Positions 22,044 to 34,781 of a stretch of 64,000 nucleotides of DNA are shown piece after piece. The stretch comes from Glebionis coronaria (taxonomy: Eukaryota; Streptophyta; Magnoliopsida; Asterales; Asteraceae). Position numbers and translations under genes: made by a program. The stretch spans positions 510,268,274 to 510,332,273 of the forward strand of contig CM046878.1 of the NCBI GenBank assembly GCA_025667525.1, given 5' to 3'. How positions within the stretch are numbered: the stretch's first letter is position 1; each line of letters starts with the position of its first letter. The notes below the pieces were generated by a model. That model made no database searches. It was not told the DNA's origin and saw nothing but the letters and a program-made list of their open reading frames with translations.

Positions 22044-23340
22044 ATTTTTGGATTTAATTCTTTTTGGACAAATGAGATAAGAGAGATCACAGGAGTGAAC
22101 TATTGTGCCAAAACTTTATGATCGGCTGATAAGGATATCAGCAAGTGAGTAAAATCAGATCAATTGGATTCTGATAACTGATAAGTATATAAGCTTAGTA
22201 AAACAAAACATCATAACTGAAAAATTCAATAAAACCTCAAATCAGATCATTTTAAAAGCAACAAATCAGCAATCCAATTTTAAACTAACACTTATCATAT
22301 CAGCAGTATGTGAATATCCAACAAATTCTCAAAATACTTTTTACACAGATAAATAAAACTCAATCCTCCCTACGAGATAATCTCAATCCCAATTAATCTG
22401 ATCAATTTAAACAGATCTTAAATCACTATATTTAACTCTACAAAGATATTAATCAGAACTTTTGTATAAAGCAGAAATAAAACGTTCAGTTATTGAAAGA
22501 TAATTAAACTCAGTTCGACTCCCAATCTAAATACTCAGTCATTTTGCAAATCTCAGCAAACTTAAATTCAGAATAACAGATCATTAAGTCCAATCTTATG
22601 AGCAGTTATAACATTTATCAAAACAAATAGATCCAAACCAACAATGCACATTTAAATCGATTTACATATAAAATTTAAGCATAGAACATGAAAAGCAGTC
22701 AACGATTCAACATCCATTCGCAATCAATCCCATAAACTTTTAAACTACTAAAACAGTTAACATTAAGCAGTCTAGAAGTAACATAAATCAAACAGTTACG
22801 AACACGCACGAACTACTCAAATCATTTAAATCATAATAACACTTAAACAAATATTAATCTATTTAACATTCAAAATAAAAGAGATGAGTACCTTAAGTCG
22901 AACCCTTTGAGCAGTAGGTTAGCGCTGAGCTACCTAAAAGACAGAATCAACACCAAAACCATCGCCAATCACCAGATATACACGAACCATCTCCATCATT
23001 GATTTTTCGAACCAAATTTGAACACCATATTAATCCGCAGCTTAGATTTAAACTTTTCCAGTAGGAAAAAGCTTTTTCCCAATCTCACTTAATTATTTAA
23101 TTAAAGCTATGATTCAAGCTTTATCAAACAACCACTTTGATAATATCAATTTATAAAAGATAAAAATTAGACAGTGATTTAACAGAAAATAAACGTAAGC
23201 CAATTGAATTAAAAATAACTTTTATTAATTCGAATCAATTGTTACAATACTAGGAAAATAAAATACAATTTCTAATAATAAATTGACATTATAACAGCTA
23301 AAAGTAAGAAAAGGGATGCGATTACAAGTATTATGGGGGG

Positions 23341-23350
23341 GTTTTTATAG
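23341..23350 (-). promoter_or_regulatory. TATA box of the nested element's LTRs
   Basis: The minus strand reads GGCTATAAAAACCCCCC. The same context is present in LTR-C (36854-36863) and in the diverged LTR-B (27956-27964), which argues that it is the core promoter. A start site would fall about 30 bp lower in coordinate. Confidence 0.55.
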
Positions 23351-24356
23351 CCATCCCAGGGCTGTTGAGGGGAAGAATATCCGGATCTTCTAAGCATATT
23401 CCATCTGATTTTCAGCCCTTGGATCTTCTCTTTCTCTCTCTTTGTTGATCATATGGTTGAGAATCACACACTAGCACATGGATTGCCAACGTGGCATCCG
23501 TGTGTGCTAGTTGTGTTTCTTTTTAGCCTTCTGATTGGTTGAATGGGGAGAATGAGGTATCAAAACCAATTATTTGTTGCCAAGTAGCCAAGCTCGTTCC
23601 TCATACTCTCTTCCTATAAATTGGGTGATTTAATTCCCCCTCACGTGAATTACTCGTGGGATGAAAAGCCCTCTATTAATTTTGACATTAGGGTAATTAG
23701 GGTTTTTGGAACAGTGACTATTTACTGGTTATGGTGGAATGGAGAAGATGAAAGATACATAGATAGTATCGATATTATTTAAATGTGTGTGAAAAGTGTG
23801 AAGTGGGAATGCGTATGGCAGTAAATGGGTTTTATTTATTTGTTTGGTGAGTGCGTGTGACATGGGATATATTTATTCGTTTTATGAGATAAAGTGAATG
23901 TGTAACGTGTTTATACACGATTTACTGAAACCAAACCTTAAAGGCCCAAAACAATTCATCCATAATCATTTTTGTGCAAAACTTAGGCTTGAAGCCCAAG
24001 TTATTCTTCTCATCCGTTATAACTAGCAAATCGGGCCTAGTATGGGCTTTGCTGATGTGGACTTCAACCAAAAATTAATAATTGTTTCCTAATATTGGGC
24101 TTTCAGGCCTAATAAGCATTTGTGGGACCCACTTGGCCCATAAACCTTTGATAAAATTAAATCCTCGAAAACGGACTTGATTTGTGGCTTCTTGATCTTT
24201 TCTTCAAACTCGTGCCGGCTTTTGCCGATTTTCGCGTTCTTGGTACCTACACACACTAAAACAAGAAATACACATATACAAGGCATATTTGATACTTTAT
24301 TCGCATATATTGAATGTTATTTGATATAATTGATATGAGTAAAATCACTCATATCA

Positions 24357-25817
24357 AACTCCCCCTTGCTAAGCAATTGCTGTGTCCTCACGCAATGATA
24401 AAACACTAACTACACCATTATTCAACTTTTGACATTTTATTTTGCAAAGACATAATGTATTGCTTTCATTATTTGAAAAATAACTTTTAGGATCATAAAA
24501 CTCGAATAGATTCATCGTCCTTGACTTTTCACTCATTCCATGCCAAGCTTAAAATAAGATCATTGCCAATCATAAGTCCCTTTATTAAGATTACTCATAC
24601 AAGTCCTTTGTGTAAAACTCAATCTCCATTATTCCTAGTGGTATCTCTAGATTTTAACTTTTGTCATTCACCCTAAGGCTCATTTGACTTATTTGATATT
24701 TATTAGTCCAAAAATGAAGGCAAAAACGGTGTAAATCCAAAACTCAAAACCTAACCTCATCTTCAATAACCGTTGTCACTAAAGAGAGCCCACATCAAGG
24801 ATAATATAACACGATTTAGGGAATAAATTCCCGGACCCGAGATTTGGCCATTTATTACTACTTATTAAACCTCCAAAGGAGTTTAGCAAGTTTACACCGT
24901 ATACCCTTAGGCTCTAAAAGATGTAAAAATGCTCCTTATCCATGATCCACACCCTAAGGCTCCTTGAACCATAGACAAGGGAATTGACATTCACCACCAC
25001 TTTTCGCTCTAAAGCTCATTTAGATGATGAAGCAATTTTTATTCAACACTTACCATGCCATACACCCTAAGGCTCTAATGACAAGGCTCGTGCTACATGT
25101 CCCACACCCGAAGGCTCCTTGAGATCATGTTTTTATTTATTCTTCTTTTATTTATGATACATATATTAGGCTAAATCCCGTGATCCCGTGGTCTGAAAAC
25201 CTCCTACTTAGTGGTTATGAGCCACCTTAGTCGGAAGTCCATCACGCTGACATCCTCAATGTGTACTCGCTTTAATTACAAGTGAGATCAAAAAGTTGGC
25301 TAAGAGTTAAATTATGAACCTAAACCGCTAAAATCCTCATTTATTAAACATTTTATTTATATACAAGCGAAGGAGAAAGAGCCACAAAGAACTTATAAGA
25401 GGAACCATTAATTCAAGAACTTATGATCAACTCTATCATCTCTTATTCTCCATATTGTAAAATTTCAAAGATATGAAATTAATGGAAACTTAGCCCGATA
25501 AACCACAAAAGTCTCATGGTTAAGGAACGAGCTAAGGTAGAAACCGGTCGAGTCAAAAACTATTCTTATTTTCTCCAACGGAAAGCCTACATTTGTGTCA
25601 AAAACACTTATTTAAAACATAAAAATACACTAAAAATCTATAAAATTTTACGAAAAATGAGAAAAACGACTACGTTTGAACACGACAAAAGCAATTGCAA
25701 GCGATTATATCGATTGACTCCCCTATGCTAAAACCAAACATTGTCCTCAATGTTTCCTAGCTCAAGAATAACACCCCCTTGCTAGAACACGAAGAGTCGA
25801 ATGCAAAAGTCCTAACA
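24357..25817 (-). mobile_element. Duplicated 3' end of the nested element's internal region
   Basis: This 1.46-kb block is a close copy of 28948-30412, with small indels such as ACACTAAC against ATAAAAAACTAAC near the edge. It includes the polypurine tract next to the LTR. Both copies carry about five spaced occurrences of CACCCTAAGGCTC or near variants (near 24670, 24950, 25065 and 25105 here). It stops at AACATGG, where LTR-B begins. No gene is visible; the 71-codon ORF at 25516 has no motif. Confidence 0.88.
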
Positions 25818-28800
25818 TGGTATATGTGATAAGTAAGATACGTTATAGGGTAAGTTAGAAAATTACCTTTAGGAAAAAGTAATAGTCTAAACTTTACCAA
25901 AGACGGATTTAATTAAACACTCGTTGTTGAACCAAGTTCGTTGTACACGAAGATCTTATGAATCTGAGACGTTTTGTATCGATTTGGACAATTGATTCGA
26001 ATTGGTTTTCGGTTTTTAAGTTAAAAATTAAATCTACCAATTTTAAACTATATTTTATTCTAAAGTGCATGAATCGTAAACCCCGCTATTATTAAAATCT
26101 ACGAACAATTACTTAAAATTAAAATTTAATTAAAATTTAACTCTATCTAAAAATTCTATTTAATAAAAACAACTTTAATTAAAATACTTTTACCCTATTT
26201 TAAAAATCTATTTAGGAAACTAATTTATTTAAAATCTAAATCAATTAAAATATAATTATTTAAAAACTAATTAAACTTTTAAAATTAATAAAAAACATTT
26301 TTTTTTTAATTTTTTAATTTTTATTTATATTTATAAAACTAAAATTTACTTAAATAAAAGTGTAAATTACTATTTATATAAACTAAAATTAATTAACCTA
26401 CAATTTAAATAAAATTCAGCTTGAAATAAAGATACTATATTAATTAAATAACCGATATAAAAATCAAAAGAGCATGCAACCCAGTTGGCAAACACGCTGG
26501 GTAATCAAACGAGAGGTCACGAGGTCGAGACCACTTGGGACATATTTTTGGTTTTATTACTTTTTTTTGAGCTCATTGTTGTGACAGATTTATGATTATG
26601 CAAACCAAACAACACGTTTGGACTGCTGAATAAGCAGATCAGTTAAGCAACAATTACAGCAAAATACTGTAAGCAAATAAAACTCAGTGATAAACAGTAG
26701 GGAATCAAAATCCTACAACTAAACAATCCAGCATGACTTATATATTACTATTACCCAGATTAAACACAATAAACAGATTAAATCTTAATAGTCTAAACGA
26801 AAACTCAGCTAGACAAATCCTAAACTCTAATACATGCAGTAAATAAGAGTGAGCAACTCGATCCAAAACAAATTCCAAAATAACTAAACTAATCAGCAGA
26901 CTCTATCAACTTCCACACAAATGCCTTATTATCAAATGCAAATGAATCAGATTCAAATCCATAAACATAAATCCAAATAGCAGTCCCTTAAACAAACAGA
27001 CCACTAATCACAGCAGTATCAGATATGAGACCATCTATTTAGTCAACATAACAGTTTAAGACGAAAACCTAAAACAGATTTATCCTCCAAATGCATCTCA
27101 GACACCGTCAAATTCAGCAAATAACTCAATTCGAACTCATTTAAGCAGGTTTACTAAATCACCCATGAGAAATAACCAAATACCAATCTAGAATAAGTTA
27201 AGCAGAATCATATCATTTAAATCCTATCATCAGATTCAAACCAAAACTTAAGACATTTTATTCAAAACAGTGAGCATCAATCAAAACAGTAGCAGATTCA
27301 TAAACACCTAGACTACTTATCAAAAGTATAAACCCGGATCCAACTACTAAAGTCAGCAATATCGAAATTCAGTAAACAATTATCAAATTCTATAAACATA
27401 AACTAGCCACAATAATATCAGAAAATAAGCCACAAGTTCAAATCTATCTAAACTTCACCTCACAAATAATAAACTAAACCATTCTAACATCTAAATCACG
27501 TAATATTTGAAAATTAAAACGAAAGGACTTAAAACCTTTTGGAGATATCCTTTGGGAAGAAGTCGCGCGCTGAGCGGACTTAGACTAATACGACTCGAAC
27601 CACCAAATCATCACCTTATTCTTGAACCAGCAATGCTTTTTAAGTTTAACAGTGGATTAAACTTTCCCCAATCTAACTTTTACTTATTCAATTAAGCTAT
27701 AAGGAAGCTTAAATAAATAAGATGTTTATTCATTATATCATCAGTTTTACGTTGAAACAATAAGTATATCTATTTTCTTCACTGAAAATTAATTAAAGCA
27801 ACTTAAGAGAAACAATTAACTGAACCAAAACTTTTATTAAAACATCAAATCATTACAATACTTTGAAAAATTGAAATTACAAATTCCTAAAACTAAAATG
27901 ACATAATAACATTAAAAGAAAAGAAAGGGATGAGATTACAAGTAAAATAGGGGGGGTTTTATAGCCATCCCAAGGTTTGCTAAGGAGGGATATCCGCATA
28001 TTCTTGAGTATATTCCTTTGTCATATAAGCCCTTGGATCATCATTTTCTCTCTCTTTGTTGATCATACGGTTGAGAGGACACATCTAGCACACGGATTGC
28101 AAACGTGGCATCCGTGTGTGCTAGTTGTGTTTCTTTTAAGCCTTCTGATTGGAGGATTTGGGAGAGTGAGGTGTTACCTCCAATGATTCGTTGCCACGTT
28201 GCCCCTAGCCTCCATCTTCTACATCCGGAAAGAGGGGGGATTTATTTCCCCCTCGTGTGAATAACTCGTGTGCCAAAACCCCCATATTAATTTTATGATT
28301 ATTAAGCTAGGGTTTAGGAACGGTGGATTTATCTGGTTATTATCTTTGGGGAAAGAAGAAAGGAAAACATAGGTAATATCGAAGAATAGAGTGTGGTGGA
28401 AAACGCGTAATTGTGTAAGTTACGTTTGTGGTGGAGAGTTAATGTGAACGTTATCTTCTTTTTTTATTTATTTAACTTTCTTTTTGACCGAAAGTTATTG
28501 ACCCAAAAGTATAAATTTCTTTCAAACGTTTATCTCCTCTTTTCTTTGGGCTTTCTTTTAAGATCCGAAACTTCACATTTTGGGCTTGGACTTAAATTGA
28601 TTTATATTTTCGTCCATTATTCAAGACTTTGAGCTATAAATTGGGACTTAATGGGTTTGTTTACCAAAGATAGTTAATATTTGCCTCCTTATTGGGCTTT
28701 TGGGCCCAATAACTAGAAGTGGGGCCCACAAGGCCCAAATTAAAATTAAATCCTCTAAAAACGAACTTGCATTTGGCTTCCTCGATCTTTTCATCAAACT

Positions 28801-28947
28801 TGTGTCGGTTTTGCCGGTTTTCGCGATCTTTGGTACCTACACACGTGAAACAACAAAACACACATATTCAAGGCATTTTTTGATACTTTTTATGCATTTA
28901 TTGTTCATTTTAAGATACAAATGATATGAGTAATTATACTCATATCA
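25818..28947 (-). mobile_element. Internal, diverged LTR of the nested element (LTR-B, about 3.13 kb)
   Basis: It aligns along its whole length with LTR-A and LTR-C: the CGTTATAGGGTAAGTTAG start region, AT-rich zone, tRNA-like block, TATA context and CATATCA end. It differs throughout, whereas A and C are almost the same. Its low-coordinate terminus is altered: TATATGTGATAAGTAAGATA replaces TGATGTGTTGTGATTAATAC. The exact edge is therefore uncertain by about 10 bp. Confidence 0.85.
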
Positions 28948-30731
28948 AGCTCCCCCTTGCTAAACAATTGCCGTGTCCTCACGCAATGATAAAATAAAAA
29001 ACTAACTACACCATTATTCAACTTTATGACTTTTTTTTCACAAGGACATAATGTATTGCTTTCATTATTAAAAAATAACTTTTAGGATCATAAAACTCGA
29101 ATAGATTCATCGTCCTCGACTTTTCACTTATTCCATGCCAAGTTTAAAATAAGATCATTGTCAATCATAAGTCCCTTTGTTAAGATTACTCATACAAGTC
29201 ATTTGTGTAAAACTCAATCTCCATTATTCCTAGTGGTATCTCTAGATTTTAACTTTTGTCATTCACCCAAAGGCTCATTTGACTTATTTGATATTTATTA
29301 ATCCAAAAATGAAGGCAAGAACGGTGTAAATCCAAAACTCAAAACCTAACCTCATCTTTAATAATCGTTGTCGCTAAAGAAAGCCCGCATCAAGGATAAT
29401 TTAACACGATTTAGGGAATAAATTCCCGGACCCGAGATTTAGCCATTTATTACTACTTATTAATCCTCCAAAGGAGTTTAGCAAGTTTACATCATATACC
29501 TTTATGCTCTTTAAGATGTAAAAATGCTCCTTATCCATGATCCACACCCTAAGGCTCCTTGAACCATAGACAAGGGAGTTGACATTCACCACCACTCTTC
29601 ACCCTAAGGCTCATTTAGATTATGAAGAAATTTTTATTCAACACTTACCATGCCATACACCCTAAGGCTCTAATGACAAGGCTCGTGCTACATGTCCTAC
29701 ACCCGAAGGCTCCTTGAGATCATGTTTTTATTTATTCTTCTTTTATTTATGATACATATATTAGGCTAAATCCCGTGATCCCATGGTCTAAAAACCTCCT
29801 ACTTAGTGGTTATGAGCCACCTTAGTCGGAAGTCCATCACGCTGACATCCTCAATGTGTACTCGCTTTAATTACAAGTGAAATCAAAAAGTCGGCTAAGA
29901 GTTAAATTATGAACCTAAACCGTTCAATTCTTCATTTATTAAACAATTTATTTTATATACAAGCGAAGGAGAAGAAGCCACAAAGAACTTATAAGAGGAA
30001 CCATTAACTCGAAAACTTATGATCAACTCTATCATCTCTCATTCTCCATATTGTAAAATTCCAAAGATATGAAATTAATGGAAACTTAGCCCAATAAACC
30101 ACAAAAGTCTCATGGTTAAGGAACGAGCTAAGGTAGAAACCGGTCGAGTCAAAAACTATTCTTATTTTCTCCAACGGAAAGCCTACATTTGTGTCTAAAA
30201 CACTTATTTAAAACACAAAAATACACTAAAATTTTTAAAATTTGACGAAAAATGAGAAAAACGATTACGTTTGAACACGACAAAAGCAATTGCAAGCGAT
30301 TATATCGATTGACTCCCCCATGCTAAAACCAAACATTGTCCTCAATGTTTCCTAGCTCAAGAGTAACACCCCCTTGCTAAAACACGAAGAGTCGAATGCA
30401 AAAGTCCTAACATGGGAAGAGCACGCAAATCTATAAGCCGTTTATTAAGTATGCTTCAAGATAAAACGTTAGTTGATAAAAATCAAAGGATTGCGAGTGT
30501 GCCCGCATTCAAAGATTGGAAGATCAAGTGGACCGGCAAAAACCGAACACGAGAGTCTTCAATGATTAGGGTCATACCTAAGATTCACATCACCACAAAA
30601 CACGAACACGAGCTTGAAAGATCAAGCCTTATTAGTGTTAGAAAATAGGAAGAAGATAGAATGAATGGAACTCCTCCATAAGGCACCTCGTTTTTGTTGA
30701 TCGAGTCATGAGCTCGACTCGATCCCCGCAT
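28948..30731 (-). mobile_element. 3' noncoding region of the nested element
   Basis: This lies between the protease ORF and LTR-B in element sense. Where an autonomous Athila element would have reverse transcriptase, RNase H, integrase and an env-like gene, there is only noncoding DNA with the CACCCTAAGGCTC-type repeats and a polypurine tract (AAGGGGGAGCTT on the minus strand). Plus-strand ORFs here (for example 30412-30648) have no motif and are taken as chance. Confidence 0.8.
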
Positions 30732-32732
30732 TCATTGGTCCTTAGGGAAAATGGTGAAAACCGGCATAATGGAAGTAATTCCAACATAAAGCGCGATGCC
30801 GGGGTCAAAGATCACATCCTCGTTGTCGGATGACAAACGAGAGGATGAAACTCCAACATAAATCTCTAAAAAGAGATGGTGGTCACAATTCACGAAATGG
30901 ATGTAGCATGCTCCCCGAGATAAACTCGCACCAAGATGATCGCAAAATATTTCAGTTATTGCATCGGTGAAAGGCCGAGATTTCCCTAAATCAACGATTC
31001 CGGGGTCGAATACCTCGTCCTCGGTGGAGAAAGGAATAGACAACACGGTGTCGTCCCCCCATGCTAATCCAAAATCATATGTAGCACATGGTAATGGTGT
31101 AGTAAAAGTCTCAACCATAGTGGTTTCAACTTGCATGACTTTGTTGACCTTATCACTCTTATGAATGTGAACAAAGGGGTCATGATACTCAAAATGAGTC
31201 GCATGAAAAACCCGCACATTAAGATCAAAGCGAGTGGGAAGGATAATAGGAGCAAAAGTAATTTCTCCCTTCGGGTCAACATTATCATCATCATAAATCG
31301 GGTGATCAAACCAAATATCTTCATCACCGTCATTAGACTCTTCCTCAAATTCCGAAGGAATGTATATATAAAGAAACTCATCAACCCCCTTCAAGAGAAG
31401 ATCATCATCACAAAGGTTGTGAGATGTAGGAGGTGTGATGTTCTCAAAATCCTCTTGAAACAATGGATTATTGTTCATTGAAGCTTCAAAGAGAGGATTT
31501 GAGTAAGTCACGAAAGTGTCGTCAATCTTGTCATCACAAGAAATATCCGACAAAGTATCGAGTGTGTCACACTCGGATACAAGATCATCATTCTCATTAG
31601 AAGGAAATTCATCGGTGAATTCCTCGAGAATGGTAGGTAAAACATGAGAATCACGTTCGATCTCGAGATCAGAAACGTCTTCACTTCCCCGTGGAAGTGG
31701 ATCAATGATAGCAAAAAGTTCATCGATGAACTCATCCAACGAATAGTCACTAACCTCACTCGGTGTGAAGTTAGGAATCAAAGGCTCTTCAACGGAAGAT
31801 TGTGCCTTAAGAACATCAATTTGATCCTTCGAAGAGAGTGAAAATGAGTCCATTTTCAAAGATTGTTCAATTAAAGCAATATCACTCTCGGGATCAAAAT
31901 TCTCACTATTAAGCTCACTAGGATCAAATGGTGCACTTAAGTATTCATCAATTTCCTTTTCAATCTTAGAACTATCATCCTCGTGTGGAGTGATTAGAGA
32001 AGAGGTAACATTACAACATGATTCAACAAAATTAGGTTTATCAATTTCCACTTTCTTAGGAACCAATCTTGGAATTTTTTCCGGTTTGAAAATCATATGT
32101 TTATTCCCATGAAACAATTTAAGCTCCCCTTCTCTCATATCAACTAAAACATCGGCCGTGCACAAAAATGGTCGTCCTAAAATTATAGGCACACGAGGAT
32201 TTGGCTCATAATCAATGATTGCAAAATTGGCTAGGTAAACGAACTCCCCCACTTTAACAATGACATTTTCCGCTATACCAACCGGACGGGTGGTGGTACC
32301 ATTAGCAAGCTCAATGATCATTCGAGTGGGCATAAGTCGCAAATAGTCAAGAGTTTTCCAAATGGCTAGGGGCATTACGTTAATACTAGCTCCTAGATCG
32401 GCTAGAGCTTTGTATTCCCCAAGCTCATAAAAAACACAAGGTATCAAGAACTGACCCGGATCATTAATTTTCTTGGGAAAGAAATCAAGGAAATCCGCGG
32501 TACTAATCACATTTAAAGTAGCCTTGGTGACATTACGAAAGGTTTCTTTAGGTTGCACATAAAGCTCAAGCTTTCTTTCTAAATTATCGTAAGCGGTGAT
32601 AGCCTTAAGCTCTCCCCTCGGGTTTGGAATGGTGTTACTAGGTAAGCAACCCGAAGAGGAGGATGGTTTGGACATGAAAGATTCAAACATCGAAAGCAAT
32701 TTGTTTTGATTTTGTTCTAAACTTTGTTGCAA
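30732..32732 (-). pseudogene. Aspartic protease-containing gag-pol fragment of the nested element
   Basis: A 666-codon minus-strand frame. It begins with a Gln-rich coiled-coil-like segment (LEQNQNKLLSMFESF). Next is a retropepsin domain at about residues 95-215 with the Athila-type active site ADLGASINVMP, a central ELANGTT strand and the closing ILGRPFL motif. The remaining about 430 residues are strongly acidic and low in complexity, with repeats such as FDPG and SLSR/SSRLSS, and no recognisable domain. The protease would cleave the gag polyprotein. It was probably once continuous with gag: the frame upstream is broken by a TAG near 32760 and a frameshift near 32866. It ends with a normal stop, without reverse transcriptase. 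Confidence 0.82.
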
Positions 32733-32860
32733 ATGATTTTGACTTTGCTCTATTTGTTGCTAAAAAAGGTTTTGGTTTTGCTCTAATCTTTGTTCAATTC
32801 TTTGTTGATTAAGCTCAATCTTGTTATTTTTCCCCTTAAGCGTATTTTGAAACCGATTCT

Positions 32861-34099
32861 TCAAAGTTGCCATTTGTCCTTGAATGTTGTTTGAAAAGCT
32901 TTCAAGTTTGCCTCATTCGTTTTGATGTAACTTGACAAATCGTTTTGATTATTGCTTTGAAAACCTTGATTACTTTGATTAGCATTAAACCCATTTCCTT
33001 GGTTAAAATTCCCTTGGTTCCCACGGTTAAAATTATTCCCATTGTTTCCATTGTTGTACCTATTTTTAACCGGTGGAAAACCCGGTGGAGCAACATGATT
33101 TTGACGAGGAACTTGACCGTTGGAGCCATAAGTTCCCGTCGCGGAAAAAGCACTAGCTTGACCAAACCCCGTGGTTGAACAAGTAAAATTCGGATGTGCT
33201 CCACCACAAGCTACACAAAAATTCTCAACCGCATTAATCGAAGCGGGAGTCTTCCTAATTTCATTCAACAACATATCAATCTTAGAGTCCAACCTAGCAA
33301 TCTCGTGATTAGAAGAATTCACATTGGAAACAACCGGTGTGTTTCGTGAATATTGTGCTATAGACTTATTCTCAATTATACACCACGCGTCTCTCGGAGT
33401 TTTCCTTAAAAGATTACCACCCGCGGCGGCATTTAAAGAATCTTGTTCATTCATATTAAGCCCATTATAAAAAGTATTAATTTGATGCAATTCCGAGAAA
33501 CCGTGGTGTGGACATTGTCTCAACAAATTTTTAAATCTTTCCCAAGCAACCCCAAACGATTCATGCACTTTTTGTTCAAATCTAGTTATCTCATTCTTAA
33601 AGTGTGTTGTTTTGGATGGTGGAAAGAAATAATTCATGAACTTAGACACTAAATCATCCCATGTCAAGATCGAACCCGGTGGTTCTTTCTCATACCAAAT
33701 CTTAGCATTACCCTCGAGCGAGTACGGAAAAAGCATGAGCTTAATCGCGTCATTCGGCACATCTCTAAACTTGAGAGTCGAGGTAATTCGAAGAAAATTC
33801 CGAATGTGAGAGTGCGGGTTATCGGTCTCATTGCCATGAAATTGGTCGGCACGAATGAGCGATAAAAGACCCGTCTTAATCTCATAATGATCCGCCAAAA
33901 TAGCCGGCACAACGATTGCTTCCCCATACCCTTTGGTGGGTGCACGGAGCAATTCCTCCATTGTTCGGTTATCGACCATCTCTACAACAATAGTTGGAAG
34001 CTCGGGTTCCACTACACGTTGTTGACGATTTCTATTTCTACGAGGAATATTTTCTAACCTATCGAAATTAATCACTAAACGACTAGAACGAAGGTGCAT
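32861..34099 (-). pseudogene. gag: gag of the nested Athila-like element
   Basis: A 412-codon minus-strand frame from an ATG at 34099. The N terminus is basic. A Retrotrans_gag domain spans about residues 85-245, with LFPYSLEGNAKIWYEKEPPG, FMNYFFPPSKT, AWERFKNLLRQCPHHG and FYNGL motifs typical of Athila/Tat gags. It is followed by a CX2CX3HX4C zinc knuckle (CVACGGAHPNFTC) and a long Asn/Gly/Gln-rich tail. It ends early at TGA after KDKWQL. One missing base near 32866 would explain the shift, because the following frame continues into a Gln/Asn-rich coiled coil and then the protease. The capsid function may still be intact. Confidence 0.85.
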
Positions 34100-34781
34100 A
34101 CACTACAATGACGAGAATTTAGAGGGTTAAAGAAAAGAAAATAGATGTGAAAGAAGATTATTTTTGGTATTTTTTATTTGGTATTGCTCAATCAAAAATG
34201 ATCGATAAAAAACAAGGAATAAGGATAATTACTATGGAAGTAATCTACCCTCGGTCGACTTTGAAACGATAGGTGAAAACCTAAACGTCTCGAGGTGCAA
34301 TAAGTAAACAACAAAAAATAAGATTTAATACTACTTGAGTTGGCAAACCAATAATCGGTTCTCCCTCTCAAGATACGCACAAGCAAGCGGGGAAACGAGG
34401 TGGCGCAAAGCACTTAAAAACCTTTTTCCTTAGACGGCCTTTTATAGCACGTCGCCTTATACCCACCTTATAGTTTATATAAATCGAGTTCAAACTTTTT
34501 ATTAGTATTTATCTATTTTGCCTTTTATTTTTGTTTTTTGGATTCGACTACAATAGCTAGGTGATGAAATCCCAACCAAGGCCTTATTTGAAAAGTATGT
34601 AAATTTATTGTTCTACGTAATACAATATATTATTCACAAAAAAACGAGAAAATCGATACATACTATATAATAGAAAAATAACAAAACTTTCCGAGGACGG
34701 AAAGGGTCTTCAAATCAACGATCAACAAATCTCCACGAAAACGAATCGTACACTAGATCCCCGGCAGCGGAGCCAAAATTT
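34100..34781 (-). other. Leader of the nested element
   Basis: An untranslated stretch lies between the primer site and gag on the minus strand. The 73-codon ORF in it has no motif. The GGATCCCCGGCAGCGGAGCC block beside the LTR is the primer site, annotated separately. Confidence 0.7.
34758..34775 (-). other. Primer-binding site, tRNA-Asp-like
   Basis: The minus strand reads TGGCTCCGCTGCCGGGGA, 6 nt inside LTR-C. It matches the complement of the 3' end of plant tRNA-Asp with about two differences, the primer type known for Athila elements. It fixes the transcription direction as minus. Confidence 0.8.

Larger units (their letters stand above)
21268..24356 (-). mobile_element. 3' LTR of the nested element (LTR-A, 3089 bp)
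   Basis: It runs on the plus strand from TGATGTGTTG to ACTCATATCA. The element reads in the opposite sense, from TGATATGAGT at 24356. The first 26 bp in that sense form a palindrome: TGATATGAGT, a 6-nt loop, ACTCATATCA. A long zone of AT-only words (about 21450-21960) is followed by the tRNA-like sequence. A polypurine tract (AAGGGGGAGTT on the minus strand) abuts the LTR at about 24357-24369. Confidence 0.92.

Noticed and set aside
22891..22940. Second tRNA-like stretch on the minus strand (TAGCTCAGCGC followed by GGTTCGACT)
   Set aside because: The box spacing is only about 28 nt, too short for a tRNA, and the matching place in LTR-B does not keep the box order.
30412..30648. 78-codon plus-strand ORF, Lys/Arg-rich
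   Set aside because: It crosses the edge of the 3' noncoding region on the strand opposite to the element's genes and has no motif.
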